A DNA stretch of 64,000 bases from Ricinus communis. Taxonomy: Eukaryota; Streptophyta; Magnoliopsida; Malpighiales; Euphorbiaceae. Of this stretch, positions 21,176 to 32,900 are shown in pieces. The DNA is taken from contig NC_063259.1 of the NCBI RefSeq assembly GCF_019578655.1, positions 3,894,001-3,958,000 of the forward strand, written 5' to 3'. How positions within the stretch are numbered: the stretch's first letter is position 1; each line of letters starts with the position of its first letter. The notes under the pieces were generated by a model. That model was not told where the DNA came from. It worked only from the letters and a program-made list of their open reading frames with translations, and ran no database searches. The position numbers and the translations under genes were made by a program.

Positions 21176-23650
21176 CTTATATTTCCTCACTATTTATGCT
21201 TTTGGTTCAAAACACAAGCTTCATTCACCAAAAGAAGAAACCTTATTCCTCTAAACAGACCTCTCTAAGCCAACGTAACTATCCCAAAGATCATTCAATG
21301 GAAAGACATTACACTTCCGGAAGAATGGATACTCGAAGGAGCAACCCAACCTGAATCTCCACAACAGACGGAGCCAAACACAAACCTCAAAAACATAACC
21401 CAGTTTCCAGATGGGAAAGTAAAGCTCACATTCAACAGAATATCAACTTCCTCTAGATTTTCTGATGAGACTTCTTCCACTTCAACCATAGATATAGGGA
21501 GGGTTTCAAATATACCCTCTTTCATCTATGCCCCTTACAAAGAACCTGTTCCAATACAAAGCTTACCAAGATTTTCAACATCAAATTTGCCAAGCCTAAA
21601 CACCATATTATAAAATGTTGATTACCAAAGCAATGTCTCAAGATCTGTTTACAATGAAAGCCAACTGAAGAAAGAGGATGACATGGAATCCATCTCTACC
21701 CCATTTTCACCGTCATTATCAGCAATAACCCAAAATCTAGAAGCAAAAATTAATATAATTTCAAAAGAGTTTCAAATCAATAAAAAGCTTTTACATAAAT
21801 ATTTCTACTCAAAGAAAAACCATTCCAAAAAACTCTGATTTTTTAAAAAATTTCAAAAGAAAAAGATAGTATCCAAGAAAGATACTATGAGTTTTGTTTA
21901 CAAAATAAAGTCCAAATCAATTTTTTTGATTGGTTTCAAATTTATTGCAAAGAAAATAGTAGTTCATACCCTTTCAAAGATAAAATCAATTAGTCATGTT
22001 ACCATTAGAAACAAAGCCCTAGAATGGAAGGTCGGAGAAAACCAAACCATCCAGTCTGAACATCCTCCTCTTCGGAAGATAACTATTCCTTATGAAGAAA
22101 AGGAAATTGAAGCCGCGCCTTACAAGCTAGTTGGAGAGGATTTTGAAAAGAATATCAAAAATATTGTTCAACAGAATAATTTTTTAAATACCTGTCTTAA
22201 CACGATAAGAAAATAACTGGTTAGGATAGAAAGCGAGATTCAAAGACCTGCTACAGTCTTGATCTCTGCAGTCTCCAATACTAGTCATCCAGAGGAAAAG
22301 AATCAAACAGAGAAACTTAAAAACCATGTCTTCAAACCTTATCAGATTTTAAAACCTAGTCAAGACCAATTTTAAAAGCAAACTGAGTTTGCTAGAACAG
22401 TTAAAGAATAGCTTAGCAAGTTAGCCACTTCTGAGTCTTCAAAGAACGTAAAACTGGATACTCCTCAATCCAGTAGGAATATTAGTGCTATAGAGCAAGC
22501 CCAAAGCAGTGAATCTAATGATTCAGGACCAGAAAGTGTTACTGAAGAACCCTCCCAGATCAATAGATTGGGATGGCAAGCCCCTAGATTGACTTGGCAT
22601 ACTCCTAGGACTATTGCCCCTGACCTAAGCATAGAAAACATGAATAATATCCTTACCCAGTCTAGATTCAATGCCTCTTTTGTCTATGAATGTAATCTAG
22701 ATAGAATGTCTGAGTATAATGTTCTTGATCTCTTACAACATATGACCATGGCAACAAATGCCTACAAAACCCAAAGCGATACCTCTGATAGAGCCATAGT
22801 TGAACTCGTTATAGCCAGTTTTTCAGTCCAGCTTAAAGGATGATAGGATTACCATCTCACTCAAGCACAACAGCTACAAATCCTAGGTGCTATCCAAACC
22901 ACAATAGAAGAAACTCCTATCCTAGATGAATTAGGAAATCCAATTGAGGATGTTGTGTCAACCCTAATCCTTATGATTTCCTTCCACTTCATAGGAGATC
23001 CATCTCACCTCAAAGATAAGAATGTTGAACTTCTCAACAATCTGACAAGTAAAAAGCTTAGCAATTTTCAAGCCTACAAAGACACTTTCTTGACCAAAGT
23101 AATGCTTAGGGAAGACTCAAACCAGCCATTCTAGAAAGAAATTTTTTTAGCCGGTTTACCTAAAATACTAGGTGAGAGAGTTCGGAATATTATCAGAGAA
23201 GCCCATAGTGGCCAAATCCCTTATGATCTGTATACTTATGGTGAATTAGTTAGCCTTACCCAGAAGGAATGACTAAAAAATTGCCATGATCTTAAGCTCC
23301 AAAGACAACTCAAATGGGAAATGAAGAAAACTAAGCAAGAACTAGGTAGTTTTTTTAACCAGTTTGAGTATAATCCCATAGAGCCTTCTCCTACTTGTAA
23401 AGGAAAATATAAGGAAATTTTTTTAAAATCTTATAGGAAAAAACGTTTTCACAAAAGCACGAAGGTGTTAAAGAACAAAGAAAGTTTTTACAAAAGGCCA
23501 TCTTCTTCAAAATATTCAAAATAGAAGCCCAAAAAAGATTTTAGTAAAATTACTTGCTATAAGTATGGTAAGAAAGGCCATACTTCAAAGTATTGTAAGT
23601 TTTCTGGAAAACTTCAGGAGCTTCAAATAGAAGAAAAAATTTTAAACAAA
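21176..23650 (+). pseudogene. Endogenous caulimovirid, right copy: coat-protein-like region with zinc knuckle
   Basis: One frame can be followed from about 21240 to 23860 with scattered stops (near 21611, 21836, 22214, 22373, 22409, tandem stops at 22841-22846, 23131, 23270, 23522). It contains the pieces 21887-22216, 22568-22843 and 23321-23524. The C-terminal part is lysine-rich and leads to a zinc knuckle at 23555-23596, C-X2-Y-X4-H-X4-C, where the second Cys has become Tyr. A nucleic-acid-binding knuckle behind a basic stretch is typical of caulimovirid coat proteins. The movement-protein region expected further upstream is not recognisable; the copy begins at the head-to-head junction near 21175. 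Confidence 0.75.
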
Positions 23651-24200
23651 ATTTTAGCTCTTTTGGTTGAAACCTCTGAATCAGAGTTTTCTAATCCCTC
23701 TAATAACGAGGAAGAATTCCAAATTGATGAAATTAAAACCTCATCTGAATACTCTGAATCAGATTCTGACAAGATTCTAAAAACTATTAATATGCTCACT
23801 AGGCAACAAGAAGCTATTCTTGAAGCTGTCAAGCATATTAATGACCCCCAAATTCAAAAATAAGTTTTGAAAGAAATTTTAAAAATTGAGACCCTTATTC
23901 CTTCATCTAGTAGAAACACCTATGATCTAACTATGATTTTAGAAAAAGGGAAAAGGCAAAAGCATCCCCTTCCTACTATCCAAGAACTCCAAAAACAAAT
24001 TAAAACTATTAAAATAGAACTCAAAGAATTAAAAAAAAAGTAACAAAATGATTCTGTTCTACTCCAAAGCTTGATTTTAAAATAAAACAGTGAATCGGAT
24101 TCTGATGAAGAAAATGATTTTCAAAATATTGAGGTTTCTGAAAACGTTTCAGAAAATTTCATTAATGCTCTAAAAGAAATAACCTCAAGACAATATCTAA
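23651..24200 (+). pseudogene. Caulimovirid acidic and coiled-coil linker between coat protein and protease
   Basis: Continues the coat frame: acidic stretch (SESEFSNPSNNEEEFQ), then LTRQQEAILEAVKHI, then a lysine/glutamate-rich helix-forming stretch (LQKQIKTIKIELKELKKK). Stops at 23863 and about 24042. The left copy carries the same segment with intact reading through 20722-21018 and then jumps to ORF2. Role not known. Confidence 0.65.
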
Positions 24201-26132
24201 TTCATATAAAACTCATTTTCCTTGATGATTTTCAAATAGAAACTATAGCCTTGTTTGATACAGGAGAAGATCTCAACTGTATTAATTATGAGTTAGTTCC
24301 TAAAAGGTATCATCAAGAGACAAATGAAAGACTCTCCTCTACTAATAATTCAAAGATTAAAATTGTCGAAAAAACTGAAGCTGCAATTTTTTAAACAAAG
24401 ACATTGCTTTAAAAAATATTTTCATTCTTATAAAGGATTTACATCAAACGGTTATTTTAGGGACTCCTTTCATTAATTTGATTACTCCCTTCAAAATAAT
24501 TACAGATGGCATCATTTTCAAAGCTAAGAATTCAAAAGTCGTTTTTCCTCTTTTAGAAAAATCTAAGAAAAGAAATATCAATCTTATAAAAGCTCACTCG
24601 ATTTATAATTTTGAGATAAATGCTTTGACTAAAGGAAAGTAAACCCAGCTATTCCATTTGAGACAAGATATGGGTTTAAAAAGAATTCAAAGCCAATTGC
24701 AAAATGATTTTATTCAAAAAGGATTTCTGATTTCCAAGAAAAAAGTGAAAGAGAAGTTTGTTCAGATCTTTCAAATGCTTTTCGGAAAAGAAAACAACAT
24801 ATGGTAGATCTACCATATGAAAAAGAATTTAGTGAAAGATAAATCCCTACCAAATCCAGGCCTATCAAAATGAACGAAGTCTTAGAAAACTATTATAGGA
24901 TAGCAATCCAAGACTTTAGAGAAAAAATGTTTAATTGCCAAATCATGATCCTCCTGCTCATATGCAGCTTTCTATGTCAATAAAAATAGTGAAATAGAAA
25001 AAGGTATCACTAGGTTAGTAATTAACTATAAACCTTTAAATAAAGCTCTTAAGTGGGTTAGATATCCTATTCCAAATAAAAAAGATTTCTTCAAAAGCTT
25101 TATTCTGCTTTCATTTTTTCAAAGTTTGATATGAAGTCAGGATTTTGACAAATCCAGATTCATCCTAGAGATTATTACAAAACCGCATTTACAATTCCAT
25201 TTGACCAGTATGAATGGAATGTAATGCCATTTGGCTTAAAAAATGCTCCTTCTGAATTTCAAAGAATTATGAATGATATTTTTAATCCATATTCAAAGTT
25301 CTGCATTATATACATTGATGGTGTATTAATTTTTTCAGATTCTCTTGAACAACATTTTAAATATTTAGAGACGTTTTTCTATGTTGTTAAGAAAAATGGT
25401 TTAGTTGTTTCAAAATTCAAAATCTCTTTATTCCAAACAAAGATTAGATTTCTTGGGCACTACATCTCCTGGGGAACTATTACCCCAATTGAAAGATCTC
25501 TAACCTTTACTTTAAAGTTTCCTGATAAAATTTTAGAAAAAACTCAATTCCAGAGATTTCTTGGCAGTTTAAATTATGTCATGGACTTTTATCCAAATTT
25601 AAACTGTTTAGCAAAGCCTCTCCATGATAGGTTGAATAAAAACCCCCCTGCATGGTCTGAATAGCATACAAAGATTGTTCAAAGCATCAAAAAATAAGTT
25701 TCTGAAATTTCATATTTACGTCTAGCTTATCCATCTACATTCAAAATAGTTGAAACTGATGCATAAGATTTAGGTTATGGTGGAATTCTTAAATTCAAAG
25801 CAATAAAGAATGCATTGTCCAGTTTACTTCTGCACACTGGAATGATACTCAAAAAAATTATTCAACCATTAAAAAAGAAATTTTTTCAATAGTCCTATGC
25901 ATTTCAAAGCTTCAAAGTAATCTTTTAAATCAAAAATTTCTTTTAAGGATTTGATTGTAAATCTGTAAAAGAAGTATTACAAAAAGATGTTCAAAATATA
26001 GCTTCAAAGCAAATTCTTGCCAGATGGCAAGCTATTCTTTCTGTTTTTTATTTTGAAATTGAATATATAAGAGGAGATTCAAATTCAATATCAGACTTTC
26101 TAACCAGAGAGTTCCTTCAAAAACAGGAGTGA
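24201..26132 (+). pseudogene. Caulimovirid protease, reverse transcriptase and RNase H, right copy
   Basis: A protease active-site motif DTG lies at 24257-24265 (LFDTGEDLNC). After a frame change, reverse transcriptase blocks follow: LVINYKPLNKA (about 25015), KFDMKSGF (about 25120), FGLKNAPSEFQRIMNDIF (25227 on), YIDG (25311-25322) and FLGHYIS (about 25450). YIDG replaces the family YIDD, so one catalytic aspartate is lost. RNase H begins near 25749 (VETDA, GYGGIL) with a stop between. Many stops and frameshifts are present. The frame ends in a TGA at 26130-26132, three bases before the ORF2 start codon. The left copy lacks this whole block. Confidence 0.88.
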
Positions 26133-26134
26133 CA

Positions 26135-27599
26135 ATGCCTCAAAAAATAAAAGCAAAGGAGAAAGAAGAAAAGCCAAAAGCAAGTTCATAATCAGTACAA
26201 AGCCTAAAGAAGGAGATAATTCCCTCCTCTTCAAACTAATCAGAACCTGGACAGAAATCATCCAGGGAGAAATTCTTTCTCACAAAGAAGAATATGCCAA
26301 TAAGCAGTTTCAAATACAGGAATGGCTTGAAAACAACCTCTTGAATTTTAAGAAATGGTCCAAAAATATACAAAGACAAAGCTTGTGGCTGACGTTCAGC
26401 CATATATTTTTCCAAAGTCATCCTCTTCTTTAACTAAGGGTAAAGGTATGCTCTTTATCCCTCTTTCAAAGCCCAAGATAGTAATTTTCTCACAAAATCT
26501 ATCTCACAACTCTAAAAGGATTTCAAAACCAAATTCTCAAGAAATAGTTTTGTCTCAAACGAAACTTCTTAAAGGTAATGAATATATAGAAGAATAAAAT
26601 TTCTAAAGAATTTTAACTGTTGAGGAAGGATTCTGTACAGAAAGTCCCTCAAAATTAATTTCAAAAGTTTTCCCTCCAGGATGGTATTTTAAACCCTGGA
26701 ATAAGGCTCAACCTCAGTCTTATTACTAGTCTATCTTAGAGGTGACTGCCTCTACAAAGTTTAAACATTTCAAAAAATACAAAGACCATAAAGACCCAGC
26801 CTATTCTACTTGTACTATTCCAATAATCCTTCACCCTTCAAATTGGGGAATGGAATTGCATTCTTCAAGATCTTTCCTAACCACCCTTCAAAACACCTAT
26901 CCTTCAAGTCTCAGTACCACGTTTAATTATTGTGATTACCAACAAGCTTGGTTCAACACCTTTCTCTTGCAAAATGAAGGACAAAGCCATTCTTGACTTT
27001 TTTACTTCGATACTAGCACGATCCAAATCTCAAAGATCCCTTATTGGTTTAAACGATGGTGAAACTATTATGGTAATATTCCAAAAACCATAACACCTGA
27101 AGTATTCCCCTTGTTTAATCACTTCAAAGCTCATTACAAACCGAACACAATAGAAAGACAATTCCCCCCTTTGCTTTTATTTTGTTCAAACTTCTTCCTC
27201 CCTTGGGTATGTGTGTGGTATTTCTATTTCAATCAAGTAGCAGATGGAGAAGTCATGCTTACCCTCATATTCGAAGTTAAGTGGTGGGACAAATTCAACC
27301 ACCAAGAAAAGCTATCTACAAAGATGGTCCAAAATTTCCTTACAAAGAACAGCTTCTTACTAGCACCTAAAGAACAAACTACCTTCTTGGCACATAAGTC
27401 TTTTATACTTCCAAAACTGACAGTGGCTCAAACGGAAGAAAATTTCCTACAACTAATCAAACAGTTGTCAGAAACCGCTTCCTCTAAAGGAAAGTCTAAA
27501 GCCTCATCATCCTCTTCAAGCACCAGCTCTGCAGCCATTAACTTAGATGGTGACTCAAATAAAGATGATTATTTTGGGATATTCAAGCTCATAAAATAA
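26135..27599 (+). pseudogene. Caulimovirid ORF2, unknown function
   Basis: An ATG at 26135 begins a lysine-rich frame (MPQKIKAKEKEEKPKAS). After stops and a frame change, a single frame runs 26355-27599 with breaks near 26595, 26728 and 26994. Pieces include 26355-26597, 26742-26996 and a 162-codon end (27111-27599). The last part has aromatic-rich segments (FLPWVCVWYFYFNQVA, KWWDKFNHQEK) and a serine-rich low-complexity tail followed by acidic residues. The left copy has the same ORF in decayed form, so it is part of the virus. Its start almost overlaps the polyprotein stop, which suggests coupled or reinitiated translation. I do not recognise the fold. Some florendoviruses have an uncharacterised downstream ORF in this position. 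Confidence 0.7.
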
Positions 27600-28145
27600 A
27601 ATGTTAAAAAGCCTTGTAAAGCCCTTGGGCTGAAAACCAGGAATGGTGGCCTATGGTAACTTTCTGTAATGGGCCAAAAAACCAATTTATAAAAAAAAAG
27701 TCTTTTCAAAAGAAAAAGAAGACAAAAGATTCTGCACTATTATTTCTGAAAAGAAAAAAGACAAAGACTCCATTATTTCGAAGCATGGCAGACAACTTAT
27801 ACTTAATTTCAAAAAAATAATGAAGCCCCTTAATCCATTATCAAAAGCATCTAAAGAAAGAATTATTGAAGCTGAAGGCTGAAGACCTCCATAAATAGAG
27901 GAGATTTCAAAGAAGAAGGGAGACTGAAAAATCATAAGAAAGTCTTGTATTCTTCAAGTTCTCTGCATATCATTAGAAATATAGTGAGAAAAGAGTGTTG
28001 AGAGTGAGAGAGAAAACCTTTTCTCTTATATTTTATAACTCTTGTAAATAATATTTCTTTTTAAAGCTTTTATTTCAAAGCTTGTATATTTGTTTATTAA
28101 GTAAAACTTATTATTTTCTTCTATTCTTTGTGCATAATTCTATAC
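27600..28145 (+). promoter_or_regulatory. Caulimovirid intergenic promoter and leader, right copy
   Basis: Purine-rich DNA, then a TATA-like CCATAAATAG at about 27889-27898 and a conserved leader (GAGAAAAGAGTGTTGAGAGT). The homologous minus-strand segment at 17256-17712 has a better TATA box. Homology between the arms ends near 28145 on this side. No tRNA-Met primer site is visible, so the genome segment carrying it is not in either copy. Confidence 0.6.
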
Positions 28146-29560
28146 TAAGTGTATGTTTTGTGTTTGCCTTGTTTGAGGATCCTGCTTAAATAAAACTTGT
28201 ATTTACATGCTCTTTAAGAGATTAAGAGATGACATAATATCTCAACGGGACAAAGTCTAGGGCACTGCGAGAATAACTAATTAATTATTTAATTATTTTT
28301 ATTTAGGGTTGAAGCTACTATGTTAGTCTTAACATTTGAATAATGATAAGCTTCCAAGTGCAGGCCTGCTCACTAGGTTGCACAATCCATTTATTGGTAT
28401 GAAAAATTATATATTATTATTTAGAGAATCTCGCAATTAGGTTTACTCATCAGTGCGAGTGAGAAATATTGAAATTTGGATTGGGTAATCCATGACGGGT
28501 TGATCCGAACCCATTTAACTTATCTATGATTAATATTATTTTTTTATTAAAAAAAATAATTATTTCGTGTTAGTAACTGCTAAGGAAGTTAGTAACACAA
28601 AACCAATATGAGAAGTTAACTCCAAGTTAATATCTCTCACGCTACACATCGAGAGTTAAAAAAAAAAAATCCCTTTAATTTTTTCCAGCACTAGAACTTT
28701 ACTAAATTGGATTATAAGATACATCTCCTTTGTAAATTGTATGTGATTTAATTTGATGAATACATTTGTGAGATCATTAAGAGGTAGGTGACTTTTACTC
28801 CATTGTTATTTAGTTTCATATATAACAATAGTCGGCTTGCAAGCCAGCAGGCTAGCTCATAGGCAACGTGGAGTATGAAAGCTTTTAGAACTTAGCAAAA
28901 GTGCCCGCAAGTGGCAATGTCGATGGAAAATATCTGACAGGCTATGTTTAAGCATAGGATTAAGTTAGTCGTAATCATCCATTATATTGGTGGCTAAACT
29001 ATAAATAGCTATCTTAGGCATTGTTTCTTACGCAGCGTGTATGAATAAGAGCCGCTTTACTTTGTAAGACCTTATACATCTTTGTAAAATCTTTTTTACA
29101 TATTAAAAGTTATTCCTCTCAAATTGCCATTCATGTCTTGCATTTTTCCCACATCCTTTATAGCCATGAATTGTCCTTTAATTATCGTTGATAGTAGTCT
29201 TTGGGAAGTTAATTACGATAAAAAGTAACTAAAATCTACGCATGTTAAAATAAATTGAATTACTTGAGTTTTAAAGAATTCAAACCGAGCTTGATCCTAA
29301 ATAAATAAATTTTGAACTCATATTGAGCTTAAAAATTTAAATTTTTATTTGAGTTTTAAAAAGTTAATTCTAATTCAAACTGAAACTTAAATATAAAAAT
29401 GTAAATTCAAAATAAGCTTTCTAGAGCTCAAATTCGATTCAAATTTATTTAGGTTAAGCTTAATTGAACTTAAATAACAAATTTAGTTTTTTTTTTAAAT
29501 TTTTAATGCTAAAGTATTTAGTAATTATATTTAAAATAATTAAGATATTTTATAATTGTA
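28146..29560. other. Unassigned DNA between viral copy and EXO84B
   Basis: No coding region. A TATA-like ACTATAAATAGC near 28998, followed by TTGTAAGACC and poly-pyrimidine stretches, could be the promoter of a small LTR, but I found no boundaries. A block of GAGCTTGA/AAGCTTAATTGAACTT-type phrases at 29270-29480 resembles phrases at 40010-40450 on the other side of the gene and is probably a degenerate dispersed repeat. Confidence 0.4.
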
Positions 29561-29914
29561 AATGATGGATGAGTCAATTCAAGTAGTTGAGGGTAAAATT
29601 AGTATCAATTGTGATAAATTTGTGTTTTTAACCGCAGTTAAGTTGACTGCAAACACGAGTCGCGGTTCCAAAGACGCGAGTATTGGAAACTTTGACAGTA
29701 AAAAGCAGAGAGAGAAGAGTCGTGCAGCTGTCTCTCCCGAAAATTTATGTGTCTTTCCAAGAAAGTGAACGAAAAAAAAAAAAATAAAGAAAAAGAGAAA
29801 GAGAAAGAATCATTGAGCTGTGGTTTACCAACTCAAAAAATTAATAATAATCGAGAAGCGCTTGGATCTGTCTGTAATTGATCTGATCTTGTTGAATCAA
29901 TTAGGAAGAAGGAA
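29561..29914 (+). promoter_or_regulatory. Proximal upstream region and probable 5' UTR of EXO84B
   Basis: Includes a purine tract (about 29769-29808, A-run then AAAGAGAAAGAGAAAG) and no in-frame upstream ATG close to the start in a good context. No convincing TATA box. The transcription start cannot be set from sequence. Confidence 0.4.
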
Positions 29915-32900
29915 ATGTCAACAGGGAAAACGGGAAGTAGGTCTCGAGTTAGTAAGGAGAATGGAACGAAACTTGAAGAAGGTTTGATTGTTTTCAAGTC
30001 TGATAAGTTCGATGCCGATGCTTATGTTCAGACCAAATGCTCTCTCAACGACAAGGTTTCTCTCTCTCTCTCTCTAAAAAAAAGAAAAAAAATCAATATT
30101 TGATTTATTTAACTTGTTGAATTAAGTACTAATCATATCATATGGTTACAGGAAATAAGGCAATTATGTTCGTATCTTCTGGATTTGAAGAAAGCTTCTG
30201 CTGAAGAAATGCGTAAAAGTGTCTATGCTAATTATGCTGCTTTTATCCGGTAATTCTGTCCTTTTACATCGATAATTAAGAAAAATTCGCAGCCATTCTT
30301 ATTCTTGTGTTCGTTCAATTTCCTTATGTTTTAATATCTTGGGAATCCACATTTTGAAGCAGAGGTCTAATGTTGTATTCCAAGTCCATATGTGAGTTAG
30401 GAAACGTGTTCATTCAAACTTTTGTATTCATTTTCTCTACTGCATTAATGAAAAGAAGAATTATCTTGTTTCTGAGCTCTGGCCACAACCAATTTGGTTG
30501 TCATTGGGGCAATTGCTGCCTCCATAAAAATGAAAATGTGCTGAAATTTGAATTTGTGATTTCTTTTTCAGTAGGTAGCAAAACTAAAAAGTAAAACACG
30601 AAAAGAAAAAATGGTGGTCATGAGGGTGTTAGTATAGTCTTGTAAAACGTGGACATAATGCTCATTTCCCGCTTTTGATTTGCCCAAGAATTTTGGGTTC
30701 TCACTTCTTTTATAATTTGTATTCCTCTATTTTGGTGAAATGTGATTCTAAACTAAAGGTGGGAAATCTCAGATTCCCAAAGGTTTGGGACGTGATAAAT
30801 CAAAATTTTTTGTTCTTACCCAAATTTGAAATAAAAGAAAAATATTGTTTTTGTTCCCAATCAGCTAGGTTTTGTCCTAAATTAGCATAGAAAGTTATCA
30901 AATTAAGCTCCATTGGAACAACTTGTCAGCAGGATGCACGCCCTGCTGATAGAAATTTGGCCTTGCTACGATTGCTTTAATTTGTAAAGTTCATGGACCG
31001 TATTGGTAACTTTGAAGAAGTAGCTACAATTGAAAAAGCTTGTAAATTTGGACATTTTTAGTCATCTGCCCTTATTGTTTGGATGTCTTTTACTCAACTA
31101 CTCTTTAGTTGAAGATTGTAACACAATTATATTCAATACAATCATAATATGTTACAACTATGCCTTTGTTAAAGTAGTCTGAACTTTTTATGTAAAAATA
31201 GAATAGTAAACTTTGTTTGGATGTCCTTTAGTTGTTTGCCCTTTATTTTTCAGGTGTAATCCCTTCAAATTATTGTCAATATACAATTGTTAGAGTAGTA
31301 TCTGGAGTTAAAAGTAGGCTTAGTTGCCAAATAAATTATGTACTTTACATTTCTTTTCAAATCTAACCTGTAGTTTTTAATTTTTCAAATATTAGCAATA
31401 TGTTTTAATATTGATTTTAATTTTAGTATCCAGAGAAATTATTAATCAAATTTTGCTGATGTGGCTACAATTTCAGCAAAAGAAAAAGAAATTGAATCAA
31501 CATTACAATTGGTAACTTTTTCTTTGTACTTCAAGCAAATTTTCTCTTGTTACTTCTGTTCGAAATCTTAAGACTTAAGGCTTAAAACACTTTTAACCAT
31601 TAGAACAAATGGCAAAAGAGAAAAAAAAAAAGGTTAGAGATGGATAAGAGGTTAGATTGTTGATTCTTCTTCTAATCCTAATAAACATGAGTAAAGTGCT
31701 AGAGAAGAATATCTGTTGTTAGATTATCTGTTTATTACCTTAAATGACGCAATTTTTCATTATGGAATAAGTTAACAACTCTAATGTTGATCCAACCCCT
31801 TTTTTCATCATTATGGCTGGAATAAATTTGTCAGAGGCTAAAATTGAAATTAATGTCAAAGTATGTTGTTAAAATTGATAATTTAAAAACTACAGGCTAA
31901 ATGTGAAAATAAGTTAAAAGTACAAGATTTGTTTGGCAATTAAACCTTAAAAATATTATAGTCAACTTTAACTAGTAACATAAGGGTGTTATTTGTAATA
32001 TTGTTCAAGTATTTTCATGATTCTAAAAGTAAACAAACACGTTAATGTGATACACTAGACACAATAATAATTCGTACCTGGAAATTGGTTACCCAATAAT
32101 CACATTCCTAGGAATGGGATTTAGCAGGTAGTTAACTACCCATGAAAAAAATGTAAATTTTTGTAATTAATTTGGTATGAATATGTTAAATACCTCTGAC
32201 TCAATTGGTGAAATAATATCTCTCCAAAAAAGCATGTCTTTTTTACTGCCGCATGAAGAAAATATTTGTTGTAAATGAACAAAATATTGAGGAGTTGATG
32301 TAGATCATAGTTCTTGATGCAGATCTCTTCCATATGGAAAGGGAATCTTTTCCTTACAGTAGATCCAGAAGTGATGTAGCTTATTCACAAATCAAAGTAG
32401 TGTAGGTCCTAGCGTAGGAGAATTAATTTTTTTCCTTTTCCCCTCAACCGTAAATATAAATAATACTTCTATAAAATATTCCACGTAGATGGTTCGGATA
32501 AATAAAATGCATCTTATTCTTCCTATTAATAATTATATAGAATTTGAACTAGGAATAGATAGAAAATCATTTTCAAAAGAAATTGCTTATTCTTAAACTT
32601 AATTACTGAATTTGCTGGAAAATGGACATCAAGTTTAAATTTTAAGGGAGCTCCTTTATTTCCAGATTGCATCTCCTTCAAATATGAGTCTTGTGTGAAG
32701 TTATGCTGGAATCTTAGCTATCTGCACTCATTGTACCCATGTCTTTGAACTGAATGCTAACTTATGTCATTTTGGATCAGTTTAGATGTGCGGACTATGG
32801 GATTACTTTTCCTATTCTCTACTTGAAATACTTTATTGATTTTCTTTTGGAAGTTAAAAGTTTTTGTTTTTTTGATTAAAGCACTTCCAAAGAGATATCA

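Noticed and set aside
28990..29110. Promoter of EXO84B
   Set aside because: The TATA-like ACTATAAATAGC is about 0.9 kb upstream of the start codon and is followed by stops and repeat-like text; more likely a separate LTR-type promoter.
29915..30103. 62-codon frame treated as a separate small gene
   Set aside because: It is EXO84B exon 1 read through the donor site at 30056 into intron 1.
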